Positions 18,701-28,152 are shown, counted from the first letter of the stretch. The stretch is 64,000 bases of DNA from Mucilaginibacter oryzae (GCF_003148845.1 NZ_QGHA01000001.1:186001-250000), one strand, 5' to 3'. Program-made: numbers and translations. Notes: generated by a model from the letters alone, not told the origin.

Positions 18701-18817
18701 CAAGGCCTCGCCCCTGGCATCAGTCACCTTCCCATTAATGGTGATTTTGTTCTGAGCCCTCGTTATTTGAAAAACAAAGGACAAAGAAATGATAAGTAGA
18801 AAATATTTCAATTTCAT
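15740..18817 (-). CDS. SusC/RagA family TonB-dependent transporter for fructan oligosaccharides
   Basis: A 1025-residue outer-membrane receptor. Domains in order: signal peptide (to about residue 21), carboxypeptidase-regulatory-like domain (ITINGKVTDARGEALPGVS), TonB box region and plug (NEVVVTGYQ; ASASVYGSRAANGVIVITTK), then the beta-barrel to the C terminus. With SusD it forms a pedal-bin type importer powered by TonB. It is first in a six-gene operon (gaps of 12-34 bp). Substrate assignment rests on the GH32 and fructokinase neighbours. Confidence 0.95.
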   Translation of the reverse strand: MKLKYFLLIISLSFVFQITRAQNKITINGKVTDARGEALPGVSVSLKGTTTATATNLNGQYIINADDNGILVFSFLGFLTQEVPVNKRTALSITLETNTKSLNEVVVTGYQTERKKDLTGSVAVVDVTDLKKQTVANPMKALQGQVPGVYITGNGAPSSPTTIRIRGIGTLNNNDPLYIIDGVPTKAALHELNSDDIESMQILKDAASASVYGSRAANGVIVITTKHGKIGSTQVTASSYGAISTYINKLKMLDADGYGRVLWQANVNSGFDPNSNGLHYQFDWNVNPANNQPVLNKVYVSEYLNSSQTIKSANTDWFHEISQVGVLQNHDVQVSNGNDNGRYLLSLGYYDNKGIIKTTGFNRISARINSDYKVLNGLITIGENLSLTKTHEVSADIINSALQALPIIPIHTVDGIGWGGPVEGMNDRQNPVRVLEDNKQNGYDYFRLFGNFFADVNLFKGLTFRSNIGVDYGDYTSRNWQKKYVSGYLVNDVNKAINTQTHNIKTTWTNSLNYKLATEKHRLDVFAGTEYYIDKTTSFTASREGFVLEDPDYMYLDAGTGIKDNSGYGAKNVLFSYIGKANYSFMDRYLLSATVRYDGSSRFGKNNKYGTFPSFSAGWRLSEEPFFKKLTTAFDELKIRGSWGKTGNQEINNNAIYNIYLSSYNITAYDINGNKSGVLPSGFYLAQNANPNLKWEATQMTDLGLDFSLFNQKIYGSASYYIKNTSDILLLPPYIGVLGEGGNTYVNGASMQNKGFELSLGHRSTIGKDLSLDLTGNIDLVRNKVTKLPPSVINAYGGDGKGQNILGRTYGSFFGYIADGLFQNQAEVAAHATQNGAAPGRIRYVDLNKDGVINDDDRTWIGNPLPKFTYGFNTGINYKTFDLSFLLQGVGSVDVRNEAKLYTDFWSAIESSSNKGARLLNAWSPTNTGSTIPAVALTDNNFEARPSTYFIENGSYLKLRNAQVGYTLSKNVTSKIKIKSVRFYIGGDNLAILWKSKSFTGLDPESPAFGYPNPTVFTAGVNIKL

Positions 18818-18970
18818 CTCCTCTAAAAATTGGTTAATAAAAATTTATAGGGCCGCGCCCTGCTCATAATTTCAATTGGTAAAAATGCCTGGTCAGGGCG
18901 AAAAAGTAATTGGTCTCGTCATAAATTGTTTTTCTTGGTTTTAAATGGTTATATCTTATTAGTTAACTGG

Positions 18971-19906
18971 TTATATTCTGGCATGCTGTAAGGCGTTATT
19001 CACCCCAAGCTTTTTCCTCCAAATAAACCTTCCCAGATCATACTTTGAATAAACCGGGCAGGCACCTGACTGCGACGTAATGAAAGCGCCCATCGCTACG
19101 GCGTGATCCAGTGTTATTTCTAAGGGTTCGTTCTTCAGTTTCATCGCTAAAAACGCCGCAAGGAAAGCGTCGCCGCTACCAATAGTATCAGCGACATTTA
19201 TTTTATAGGCAGGATAATCATACCTGTATTGAGGAGTGTAATAAGTTGCACCGGTACTACCTTTGGTAATCAGCACCTCTTTTAACTGGAATTGTGAGAA
19301 AAGCAGGTTTACGCATTCGCTTTCGGTTTCACGGCTTTCATCGAACCATCCGGCGATAAGCGACAATTCATTAGCATTCAGCTTTACCAGATCAGCACGG
19401 CTTAGTAAATCCGAAATGGTTTGCACCGAATAATGTGGTTCGCGCAGATTCACATCGAACACGCAATACTTCGCATAATCCAGCATTTTCATTAAGGTAT
19501 TACGGCTTTTCGGGTCACGTGAACCAAGGCTTCCGAAAACAAAGGCTTCGGATTGGTCCACCAGTTCGGCGAGATTCTCGTCCCAACTGATTTTGTCCCA
19601 TGCAACCGGGTAAATTATTTCGTAAGACACTTCGTTATGGTCACCGATGCTCGCTAATACTTCGCTCGTAGCATGGTGATCATTGATTTGTACGTGCGCT
19701 GTGGATAAGCCAATAGAATGCAGAAACCCGGTTAAATCAGCACCGGCTTTGTCCTTTCCTATACTGCTTACGATATGACTACGCACACCCAGTTTATGCA
19801 AGTGATAGGCTACGTTCATCGGTGCTCCGCCTGGAATGCGCCTATCTGGCAGAACATCCCACAACACCTCGCCGAAACAAACTACTGATGCGTTAACTTT
19901 TTCCAT
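18971..19906 (-). CDS. Fructokinase (PfkB family)
   Basis: A 311-residue ribokinase-fold sugar kinase. The N terminus CFGEVLWDVLPDRRIPGGAP carries the GG substrate-binding turn, and the C-terminal anion-hole signature DTIGSGDAFLAAFL includes the catalytic Asp. It lies eight bases after the permease gene. In fructan loci this enzyme converts cytoplasmic fructose to fructose 6-phosphate. A cytoplasmic location is expected, as there is no signal peptide. Confidence 0.92.
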   Translation of the reverse strand: MEKVNASVVCFGEVLWDVLPDRRIPGGAPMNVAYHLHKLGVRSHIVSSIGKDKAGADLTGFLHSIGLSTAHVQINDHHATSEVLASIGDHNEVSYEIIYPVAWDKISWDENLAELVDQSEAFVFGSLGSRDPKSRNTLMKMLDYAKYCVFDVNLREPHYSVQTISDLLSRADLVKLNANELSLIAGWFDESRETESECVNLLFSQFQLKEVLITKGSTGATYYTPQYRYDYPAYKINVADTIGSGDAFLAAFLAMKLKNEPLEITLDHAVAMGAFITSQSGACPVYSKYDLGRFIWRKKLGVNNALQHARI

Positions 19907-19914
19907 GACTTGAT

Positions 19915-21240
19915 TTAGTGAATTAGTAAATTAGTACCTATCTGCTCTAAAGATTTGCCCTTGGTTTCCGGCATCAATCGCCAAACGAAAATCAATTGCA
20001 AAACCATCATACTGCCAAAAAAGAAAAAGGTGGTGGCTCCGCCAAGTCTCTCGGCAAGGTATGGGAAACAAAAGGCTATTACGGCCGCCATTATCCAGTG
20101 GGTGGAACTGCCCAGGGTCTGCCCCTTTGCCCTCATCTCATTGGGAAATATCTCCGATATGAATACCCAGATGACGGCACCCTGCGAAAAAGCGAAAAAC
20201 CCGATGAATACCATCATGTAAACCGGGATTGCAAAGCCGCTGAACTGGCCTGAATAAAATGTGAAAGCTACGAGGAATAACGAACTGATGAGCCCAACAG
20301 AACCGATAAGCATCAGCACACGCCTGCCTATTTTATCTATAATATTGATGGCAATCAATGTAAAGACGAAATTGATAAGCCCCAGTCCTACAGTAGAAAG
20401 CAGCGAAGAATGAGCACCCAAGCCAGCCATTTCGAAAATCCGAGGAGCGTAATAAATAATGGCGTTAATGCCTGATACCTGGTTAAAAAAAGCAAATAAT
20501 ATTGCCAGCATTACCGATGTTTTATATTGCCCTGAAAAAAGACGCGCCGTTTTCCCGGTGTCTCCGAGGGTAGAATTTTGTATGGTAATAAGCTCCTCAT
20601 CGCAATTCAGCGGATTGATAATCCTGAGAATTTCCAGTGCTTTGACGGTCTCACCTTTTTTAAGAATGAGCCAGCGCGGGCTTTCTGGTATGAATTTGAT
20701 CAATACTAAAAAAAGGAGCGACGGAAATGCCTGCACGCCCAGCATCCAGCGCCACGATGTTTCGCCACCCTGACTGATAAGGTAGTTGGAGAGGTAGGAT
20801 ACCAGGATACCGAGTACCACATTAAATTGAAACAGGCCCACAAGCTGGCCCCTTCTGTCGGCAGGAGAAACTTCGGATATATAGATAGGTGCGGTAACGG
20901 ACGAAACTCCGACACCAAAACCGCCGAGCAAGCGAAATAATAGAAAAACATACCAGTTGCTGGCCATTGCGGTACCAAGCGATGATAGCAGGTAAGCTGC
21001 CGCTATAAAATATAAGGTATTTTTCCGGCCAAAAATATCTGATGGCCTTGCACCAAAAAGTGACCCGATTACTGTACCAATCAACGCTATAGAAATAGTA
21101 AGCCCATGCGCTACTACAGAAAGGTGCCAGTATTGTTGAATTGATTTTTCGGCACCGGATATAACAGCGGTATCAAACCCAAACAGGAAGCCTCCGAGGG
21201 CTACAACCATAGACCAGGCAAGGACGGAATGTTTTCTCAT
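19915..21240 (-). CDS. MFS sugar porter, probable fructose permease
   Basis: A 441-residue transporter with 12 predicted helices and sugar-porter signatures: GFLFGFDTAVISGAEK in helix 1, PESPRWLILKKG after helix 6, DKIGRRVLM between helices 8 and 9, and a C-terminal PETKGKSLEQI. It is the first gene of a two-gene unit with fructokinase. It likely brings fructose released in the periplasm across the inner membrane. Confidence 0.93.
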   Translation of the reverse strand: MRKHSVLAWSMVVALGGFLFGFDTAVISGAEKSIQQYWHLSVVAHGLTISIALIGTVIGSLFGARPSDIFGRKNTLYFIAAAYLLSSLGTAMASNWYVFLLFRLLGGFGVGVSSVTAPIYISEVSPADRRGQLVGLFQFNVVLGILVSYLSNYLISQGGETSWRWMLGVQAFPSLLFLVLIKFIPESPRWLILKKGETVKALEILRIINPLNCDEELITIQNSTLGDTGKTARLFSGQYKTSVMLAILFAFFNQVSGINAIIYYAPRIFEMAGLGAHSSLLSTVGLGLINFVFTLIAINIIDKIGRRVLMLIGSVGLISSLFLVAFTFYSGQFSGFAIPVYMMVFIGFFAFSQGAVIWVFISEIFPNEMRAKGQTLGSSTHWIMAAVIAFCFPYLAERLGGATTFFFFGSMMVLQLIFVWRLMPETKGKSLEQIGTNLLIH

Positions 21241-21447
21241 AAAATTTAAAAAAGGTGTTATTGGTTTTAACTATCGCAAAGTAGTGGGATTACAGCGGCA
21301 GTGGTTATTGATTTTGTACCAAAAAAGTATAAACACTATAAAACATACAAAATATTGATTATGAGATAAATAAAATAAAATGTTTAAACGCCCAAAAAAG
21401 CAATGTTAGGTTTTGTTACAAAAAAATTATGGTTTTGATACATTTTT

Positions 21448-21511
21448 CGATCAAAATTGGCGATCAAAAAAATGGCCATTTGCCATGTCAAAAAATTTAT
21501 TTATACTTTTG
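21448..21511 (+). promoter_or_regulatory. Promoter of the HTCS regulator, with a direct repeat upstream
   Basis: TTTG at 21479-21482, a 21-bp spacer and TACTTTTG at 21504-21511 match the Bacteroidota consensus, about 70 bp before the HTCS ATG. CGATCAAAA occurs twice just upstream (21448-21456 and 21461-21469), 13 bp apart, a possible operator. The rest of the 324-bp divergent region (21241-21564) is AT-rich and must also hold the permease promoter, which I could not pin down. Confidence 0.5.
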
Positions 21512-21582
21512 GATAATGATGCACGAAATCTTAGTGTAAACCTTCAATATCCATCATTTATTACTTGACTATAAACGGACCT

Positions 21583-24345
21583 ATGACTTTCATCGGCAAA
21601 AGGCAGATTGCTATTCTATTACCTTTGGTATGCATGTTTTTGTTAATTGGTTGCAAAAAATCCGATAAAAAATCCCTTTACACCATCGGATTTTCACAGT
21701 GCATTGGTTCCGATCTATGGCGCCGCAACATGCTTGACGAAATGAGAATGGAATTGTCACTTCACCCCGGAGTAAATTTTGTGTACGCTGATGCCAACGG
21801 GAACAGCGCAAAACAAGTGGAGCAGGTAAAATCTATGCTGAATGAAGGTATCGATTTGCTAATCATCTCCCCCAACGAGGCACAACCACTTACCGGAATT
21901 GTGGAACAGGCCTATAATAAGGGGATTCCCGTTATTGTCATCGACAGAAAAACAGCTTCAGCTTCCTATACGGCATACGTAGGTGCCGATAACTACCAGG
22001 TTGGCAAACTGGCCGGCGAGTATATGAACACGATGCTAAAGGGCAGGGGTAACATAGTAGAAGTAATGGGCCTTCCCGGTTCCTCCCCGGCAATTGAAAG
22101 GCAACGCGGGTTTTACGAAGCAATTAGCCGTTACAGGGGAATTCATATCATTAAACAGGTGTATGGCGATTGGTTAAAAGACAGCGCGGAAAAGCAATTG
22201 ATCCAAATAGAACCGGCACTCCGGACAGCGGACGCCCTGTTTGCACATAATGATGTAATGGCCTTAGGTTCCCGCGAAGTACTTGAACGTTTAGGCTTAC
22301 GTAAAAAGATTAATATACTGGGTGTAGATGCGCTGCCGGGCAACGGAGGCGGCTTGCAAATGGTATCTGCAGGGAAGCTCAATGCCAGCTTAGTTTATCC
22401 AACCGGAGGGAAAGAAGCTATTATGACCGCCTTCCGTATCCTCAACAAGGAATCGTTCAGCCGGGAGACGATTTTACAGTCGTTTGTGATCGATTCTGCA
22501 AACGTACAGCTCATGAAACTGCAATGGGGCAAAATTAGCAGCCAGCAAAAAGATATTGAACGCCAGCAGGTATTGCTGGCTGAGCAGCGCGAAATTTATA
22601 ACAATCAACAATTGGTTCTTAATATTATCGTTATCACGCTTGTCTTAGCAATCGTTTTTGGAGGTCTTGCGTTTTATTCATTAACAGAGAACCGTAAAAT
22701 CAATAAGAGCCTTGGAGCGAAGAATAACGAGATATTAAACCAGCGAAATCAATTAATCGAGATGTCGGCCCGTGCAGAGGCCGCCACGGAAGCTAAGCTT
22801 AACTTCTTTACCAATATTTCACATGAATTCCGGACTCCGCTGACACTGATCTTGTCGCCTGTCGAAGAAATGATTCAAAGCGAAAAAATCTCCCATTTAG
22901 CGGGAAAACAGCTAAAACTTATTCATAAGAATATCTTCAGATTGTTGAGGCTGGTGAACCAATTGATAGACTATCGTAAAATAGAATATGATAAACAGCA
23001 AATCAGTGTTTCGCGCAATAACCTCGTAAGCTTTGTGAGGGATATCCTTGAAAGCTTTCAGCACAATGCCCTTAAAAGGAATATCAGCCTCAGTTTGATT
23101 TCTAAAGAACAAGCGATTATGGTGTGGTTTGATGCTGACCTGCTTGACAAGGTTTTCTTTAATTTAATTGCAAACGCATTAAAATTCACCAATGACGGCG
23201 GCCGCATTCAATTGATCTTAAACCTTCGCGAGGATATGATTGAAATAGCCGTTCAAGATAATGGCATAGGCATGGAACCAGGAGAGGCCGCGCATGTTTT
23301 TGAACAATTTTACCAGGCAGATAACGGCATGGGGAGAGGCTCCGGCCTTGGCTTGTCGCTTAGTAAAGAAATCGTTTCCTTACATTTTGGCACCATCAAG
23401 GTAAGCAGTAAAAAATGGCAGGGAACGACATTTACGATCAGTTTGCCCCTGGAAAATAAGCACCAGCCCCACCCGTTGCCGAATGCTGCCGATTCGAACA
23501 AGCTCTCCATAGCCGAACGTGTAAAAATATATACCACCGATTTGGAGGAAAACGCTAAGCCGGCATCCACCGAGGCATTCCTGGCACCCAAGGAACATTC
23601 GGTGCTGATTATAGAAGACAATACTGACCTGCTGAATTACCTGGGAGAAAAACTCGGAAAAAGCTATGAAGTATTTTTGGCAGATAATGGCAGCGCGGGC
23701 CTTTCTGAAGCGTTTCAAAACATCCCAGATATTATTATTGCGGATGTGATGTTGCCCGGCGTCTCGGGTAAAGCGATTGCGGAGACCCTTAAAACGGATA
23801 TGCGGACATCGCATATACCCATTATCCTGCTTACCGCACAGGTGAGCATGGAACAGCAGATCGATGGCATCAAAAGTATGGCCGACGCTTACATGACCAA
23901 ACCTTTTAATTACGCCCATTTGCAAGCCACGGTTAAAAACCTGATCGGCAACCGGCTTATTTTAAAAGAACATTTCACCAGTGAGGTGAGTCATGGAACG
24001 CTGCCGGTTTCGAAAACACTGGATAAAAAGTTCATCAATGATTTTTCAGGCATAGTTGAACAGAATCTGGCAAATGAAAATTTAAATGTGGACGAGATCT
24101 GCAAGACACTCAATATTTCCAGGGTACAGCTTTACCGTAAAGTAAAAGCTCTGCTTGGCTGCAGTGTAACAGATTATATTTTAAACAGGCGGTTAAAAAA
24201 GGCGAAATATCTATTGTTAAATGAAGCTTATTCCATCGCGGAAATAACATACATGGTAGGATTTTCCAGTCCTAATTATTTTTCCACAGTCTTTAAAACG
24301 AAATATAGTTGCACTCCCAGTGAATTTAAAAAACAACATTCATAA
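21583..24345 (+). CDS. Hybrid two-component system regulator (HTCS) with PBP-type sugar sensor
   Basis: A 920-residue one-protein two-component system. Order: N-terminal signal/anchor with IGCKK; periplasmic type-I sugar-binding-protein domain (about 30-310; HNDVMALGSREVL typical); transmembrane helix (about 340-362); dimerization/phosphoacceptor box FFTNISHEFRTPLTLI (about 405); HATPase (NLIANALKFTNDGG, DNGIGM, GSGLGLSL); receiver domain (VLIIEDN, IIADVMLPG, KPFNY); and C-terminal AraC-type HTH. This matches the fructose-sensing HTCS of the B. thetaiotaomicron levan locus rather than the beta-propeller HTCS type. It presumably activates the divergent fructan genes. TTG at 21565 is a weaker alternative start. 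Confidence 0.93.
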   Translation: MTFIGKRQIAILLPLVCMFLLIGCKKSDKKSLYTIGFSQCIGSDLWRRNMLDEMRMELSLHPGVNFVYADANGNSAKQVEQVKSMLNEGIDLLIISPNEAQPLTGIVEQAYNKGIPVIVIDRKTASASYTAYVGADNYQVGKLAGEYMNTMLKGRGNIVEVMGLPGSSPAIERQRGFYEAISRYRGIHIIKQVYGDWLKDSAEKQLIQIEPALRTADALFAHNDVMALGSREVLERLGLRKKINILGVDALPGNGGGLQMVSAGKLNASLVYPTGGKEAIMTAFRILNKESFSRETILQSFVIDSANVQLMKLQWGKISSQQKDIERQQVLLAEQREIYNNQQLVLNIIVITLVLAIVFGGLAFYSLTENRKINKSLGAKNNEILNQRNQLIEMSARAEAATEAKLNFFTNISHEFRTPLTLILSPVEEMIQSEKISHLAGKQLKLIHKNIFRLLRLVNQLIDYRKIEYDKQQISVSRNNLVSFVRDILESFQHNALKRNISLSLISKEQAIMVWFDADLLDKVFFNLIANALKFTNDGGRIQLILNLREDMIEIAVQDNGIGMEPGEAAHVFEQFYQADNGMGRGSGLGLSLSKEIVSLHFGTIKVSSKKWQGTTFTISLPLENKHQPHPLPNAADSNKLSIAERVKIYTTDLEENAKPASTEAFLAPKEHSVLIIEDNTDLLNYLGEKLGKSYEVFLADNGSAGLSEAFQNIPDIIIADVMLPGVSGKAIAETLKTDMRTSHIPIILLTAQVSMEQQIDGIKSMADAYMTKPFNYAHLQATVKNLIGNRLILKEHFTSEVSHGTLPVSKTLDKKFINDFSGIVEQNLANENLNVDEICKTLNISRVQLYRKVKALLGCSVTDYILNRRLKKAKYLLLNEAYSIAEITYMVGFSSPNYFSTVFKTKYSCTPSEFKKQHS

Positions 24346-24919
24346 CCGACGGTTGCTGACTTCTTGTTGCAAGCTGATGTATGGCCCAGCTTAGCTATTG
24401 CTTTAAATGCGGTACAATGAAACGGATGTCAACATCCTGATAAAAATACTTCTTTCAATGATTCGACGGATCCGTTATTGTCAACCCGGATCAGTAGCAT
24501 AACTGGTAACATTTATAGCAACATAAAGATTTTCTCCGTTGGGTTTTCCTGATTCTATAATATTCCTTCCGTCAAAATCGGTAAATAATCCACAACCATT
24601 GTCTATGCTTAAACCATGTTCCTAAGGTCCTTATTACTATTAAACTACTGACTTCAGCTTTTTACTGATACTACACAGCTTTTTCAAGATCATTTTCCCG
24701 TAAGTGCATTATGCCAATGGGTGAGCAAGATCACAATTCAGTGACCCTGCAACACTTCCATTAGACTACCAGTCCTCGGTTAGAATTTCTTGTTTCTGTG
24801 TATTCAATTCGGTTTACAACCAGTTAGGCGGAGTGGCGGGGCGGCCTGAGAAACTAAACCGCCCGCCAAAACTGCCGTACCATTGAAATTTCGTGAGCCT
24901 TCATGTCAATTTTAAGGCG
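24346..24919. other. 574-bp intergenic region without a gene
   Basis: I found no coding frame on either strand. The only structure is a GC-rich hairpin near the right end (GGCGGGGCGG at 24835-24844 with CCGCCCGCC at 24859-24867), which could terminate transcription of the minus-strand gene at 24920 or mark the boundary of the fructan cargo. Confidence 0.5.
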
Positions 24920-25534
24920 CTATTCCAATCTTTGTTTTAAAAGCCATCCGGCATCAATTAAACGCTTTATACAATTTTGAAATGTCATAACGTCAATCGG
25001 TGGCAATACATCGAAATCCGTATGGGTCGATAAAGCAGCATGTAACCAGGCGTGTAAATTATCCCGGTAAATTTGAGGCGGAAATTCTTTGAAGCAATTT
25101 TCTAAAACACAGTATGGATCGATAATTTCGTCGTCGGAAAGATTAATCGGATAATAATCCCATTCCCGCCTTTCTATATCCAATTCATCTTTTGACATTC
25201 TTCCCGGGAAACGATTAAGGTCGTTCTGCTTTAATAGAAATAAATGAGTGGCCTCCATAAACCTCAAATTTTGATCATAAACTAAAAGTAATGGCTCAGG
25301 GCCAAGATCCGGATCATTGTAATAATCTTCTTTGATAACAAAATCCCGCCACTCATCTATTTTACCAAACTTTTTCTTTGGTAGCCCTGTATCAAAATAT
25401 TCCTTTATGGTGATTAATGGATTAAGCAGTTCGCTTATCGTCAACGTCTTGGGAAGATGCTCCCATGGTGCTATTTCTCTATCGTACATCTTCTTGTATT
25501 TTTTAAACCCTATCAATTTTCTCTCAGATTTCAT
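24920..25534 (-). CDS. Hypothetical protein, paralogue of the N-terminal half of the gene at 26518
   Basis: A 204-residue soluble protein that I do not recognise by function. It aligns over its length with residues 1-195 of the 493-residue protein encoded at 26518-27999: APWEHLPK vs APWDHAPK, EDYYNDPDLGP vs DEYYNNERFGP, REWDYYPINLSDDEI vs QEWDWYPVELTEEEL, ALSTHTDFD vs VLSTHAIDE. It overlaps the upstream HEPN gene by one base (TAATG), so the two are translated together and reproduce in two chains the architecture that is fused at 26518. Confidence 0.75.
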   Translation of the reverse strand: MKSERKLIGFKKYKKMYDREIAPWEHLPKTLTISELLNPLITIKEYFDTGLPKKKFGKIDEWRDFVIKEDYYNDPDLGPEPLLLVYDQNLRFMEATHLFLLKQNDLNRFPGRMSKDELDIERREWDYYPINLSDDEIIDPYCVLENCFKEFPPQIYRDNLHAWLHAALSTHTDFDVLPPIDVMTFQNCIKRLIDAGWLLKQRLE

Positions 25535-26436
25535 TACAGCGAAGCTGGTAGGGCCGGGGAGTAATCCACGACTTCTGCAGATGCTTTCGCTGCCTCCTTA
25601 GCCGTACCCGGTGTGATTTCTTTTTTTGCCAGTTCTCCTATAAGATCAATAAAGGCACTTACCTGCGTGCATAGCAGATTAGCTTCATACTCGTTTACCT
25701 GGTAATTATCTTTATATCTTGCTTCGGAATAGCTTGCGGCAAGTACCTTAAACAGGTGCTTTTCTTTTGCAAAATGCCGACGGAACAATTCGGACGGCTC
25801 CGATGAAAAGCAGTTACAGAGCTCGAGTAACCGGCTGATGTTATGGATATCGGAACGGTATCCCGTAAATAGCCTGATCAAGGCCCGGCATCCCTGTTCC
25901 ACAGCCTGGTGAAGCAGGAAAATCACGTTATCATTAAACTGGTATTCCAGGCAAATAAAAGCGCTCTTAGAAAAGCCCGACGCCAGGTTATAAATCTTTT
26001 TGAAAACCTTTCTGTCTTTTAAAAGCGCTTCCTCCATTTTTGATTCATCAAAATCCGGAATCATTGTAAAACCATCTTTTGTATAAATCAGCGCTCCGTT
26101 CAGGCAGGCATTCAGAAAAAAGGTATCATAATTATAAACCAGGTTCATTACCGTTTCTATACCGTGCTGTAAAATAAAAGTACCAGGAAAGTGTTTATTG
26201 ATGTAATCCTGCATCGCATGCTCGATGCGCATAATCTCGGTTGTCAAAACCAATAAGTAATATTTGTTCGTTGAATGCATTTGTGAAACCTCGAAGATGG
26301 TATTCTCGCTGGTCAATGAACTCAATGCGCCAAAGCAGATGATCTTTTCGATTTTATATTGAGTACAAAGCACTTTCGCAATTTCCTGTAGTTCCTTGCT
26401 TTGTGCATCGGTAAGTTTGATTGGATTATTTTTCAT
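25534..26436 (-). CDS. HEPN domain protein with nucleotidyltransferase-like N terminus
   Basis: A 300-residue protein. The C-terminal half (about 150-280) is the HEPN family common in Bacteroidota mobile elements: FLLHQAVEQGCRALI, FTGYRSDIHNISRLL, LFKVLAASYSEARYKDNYQV. The N-terminal half (about 15-140, beginning KIEKIICFGALSS) resembles a minimal nucleotidyltransferase fold, but the GS-x-D type active site is not clear (GALSSLTSEN). MNT-HEPN pairs act as toxin-antitoxin modules, and HEPN proteins are often RNases. The catalytic RxxxxH motif is not obvious here, so activity is uncertain. Confidence 0.75.
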   Translation of the reverse strand: MKNNPIKLTDAQSKELQEIAKVLCTQYKIEKIICFGALSSLTSENTIFEVSQMHSTNKYYLLVLTTEIMRIEHAMQDYINKHFPGTFILQHGIETVMNLVYNYDTFFLNACLNGALIYTKDGFTMIPDFDESKMEEALLKDRKVFKKIYNLASGFSKSAFICLEYQFNDNVIFLLHQAVEQGCRALIRLFTGYRSDIHNISRLLELCNCFSSEPSELFRRHFAKEKHLFKVLAASYSEARYKDNYQVNEYEANLLCTQVSAFIDLIGELAKKEITPGTAKEAAKASAEVVDYSPALPASL

Positions 26437-26517
26437 TGTAAAAGAAATATGTATAGCGCCATGTGTGACCAGCGATTCGAGGATATGAGCAGATCAATAA
26501 AAAATTATGCACCATGG

Positions 26518-27999
26518 CTATTCTTCAGTTGTTTCGGACATCAGGTGATGATATAAGTTTTCCACCCGGATAGCCAGAATTTCCGTACTTAGAATTAACG
26601 TGTTGATAGCTGCTTCTTCTATGGGTTCTGTCCTCTCCACGCGTATACCATCAAAACCGGCGGTCAATAGCGCAAAAGCTTTGACGCTTGATTCCGAATT
26701 TTTGTGGAACAGGTTCCAATACCGGTCTGTAAAAAGCAAGGTAATTTTGAGTAGCCGCCGGATATCAATCGTTTGAGGATCATGACCTGTTTCCATGATG
26801 ATCGCGGTTCTCAAAAGATATTCGATGGCCTGGTCGGCTGTAAATACTGCCTCCTGGTAACTATTTTTAAGTTGGTATTCCCTTGCAGCGATGGAAAGCG
26901 AACAACCAATGCTTCCATATTTTTCCCAGGCATCATTTAGTTCGCCGCGGGTCATCCTTATAGCAGTAGTTTTTTCTTTTCCGGGTATTTTCAGCGACTC
27001 AGATATGTAAAGTGTTTTGTTCCAGATCGAGTTGGTAATAAACCGGGAGCCACGATCAAGCTTTTTCCTCACTCCGCGAAGTTTTTTCACAATTGCGACT
27101 ATGGATACCAGCGTTCGGCACTTCTCTTCTATGTCACGGGTTATTTCTTCCTTATCATCCATATCAGTATGATCCACTACGATAAACAGGAAGAAAATAA
27201 ACGGTTCGCGATGTGTGCCGAGGTGATTGATGAGTTGTACCGCCGGTGTTGATTTAATGATAAAGTCTACTACTTGTTTTAGGGTCATTTCCTCCGCAAC
27301 TGTTGGTTCCGTTACCATAACCGGAACAGCCGCTTGTTCAATTTCATTTAGTGGTTTTTCTTCTTTGACATCTTTAGTTAAATACGTTTTTTTTATGCTT
27401 GTTTCGGACGTTTCCTGCGTTTGCGATTTTTCGATACTGCGCTGAAAAATCAGCCATGCAGCCGAGTACATCTTTTTGAGGTGCTCATAAACAGTGATGA
27501 TTTCACCCGGCGACATAGTTTCATCGATAGCGTGCGTCGATAATACTGCTGCCAGCCATTCGCTAAGGTGATCCCTGAATTCCTGTAGCTTTACTTCTTC
27601 AAAAGCAGCTTTAAGAATAGTAAAAGGGTTCCGTAACTCTTCTTCCGTCAATTCAACCGGGTACCAGTCCCATTCTTGTTTTTCAGTATTCAATTGCTCA
27701 TGAGATACTTTCTTTCTATGATAAGAATGTTCCTGATCTTCCAGGAAAAGCAGATAAAGCGATTCAATAAGGCGGACATTCAGTTCGTAATCATGATAAA
27801 GCACACTAGGGCCGAACCGTTCGTTATTGTAATATTCATCGTTCACCACATAATGCCGCCAGTTTTTTAACGCCTGTTGGTGCCCTTCCACATCATGAGC
27901 ATCAAAAAAATATCTCACAGGGTTCATTGGATCCATTACTTCTGAAAAGCGCAGAAATTTAGGGGCGTGGTCCCATGGAGCATATACACCGCAATACAT
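26518..27999 (-). CDS. Two-module protein: fused version of the 24920 and 25534 gene products
   Basis: 493 residues. Residues 1-195 are homologous to the 204-residue neighbour. After a low-complexity linker (about 195-245, Thr/Glu/Lys rich), residues 250-490 match the HEPN partner: MTLKQVVDFIIKSTPAVQ, then a strand FIFFLFIVVDHTD, then EAVFTADQAIEYLLRTAII and the SVKAFALLTAGFDGIRVE helix. Relative to the neighbour, the HEPN RYKDNY segment is changed, so the copies have diverged. Function is not known. Same strand as the split pair, 81 bp upstream of it. Confidence 0.75.
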   Translation of the reverse strand: MYCGVYAPWDHAPKFLRFSEVMDPMNPVRYFFDAHDVEGHQQALKNWRHYVVNDEYYNNERFGPSVLYHDYELNVRLIESLYLLFLEDQEHSYHRKKVSHEQLNTEKQEWDWYPVELTEEELRNPFTILKAAFEEVKLQEFRDHLSEWLAAVLSTHAIDETMSPGEIITVYEHLKKMYSAAWLIFQRSIEKSQTQETSETSIKKTYLTKDVKEEKPLNEIEQAAVPVMVTEPTVAEEMTLKQVVDFIIKSTPAVQLINHLGTHREPFIFFLFIVVDHTDMDDKEEITRDIEEKCRTLVSIVAIVKKLRGVRKKLDRGSRFITNSIWNKTLYISESLKIPGKEKTTAIRMTRGELNDAWEKYGSIGCSLSIAAREYQLKNSYQEAVFTADQAIEYLLRTAIIMETGHDPQTIDIRRLLKITLLFTDRYWNLFHKNSESSVKAFALLTAGFDGIRVERTEPIEEAAINTLILSTEILAIRVENLYHHLMSETTEE

Positions 28000-28152
28000 A
28001 AGCTTTCAATTTGATGCCGCTCTCCATTGACCGGCAAAACAAAATTGATAAACCATAACATGCTAAACCATCTCTAAAAGGTTTATCCGAAACACTGTAA
28101 GCGATATTTTACCGGTTATTATTTCTATTTTAGCACAACAGCACCTATTTAT

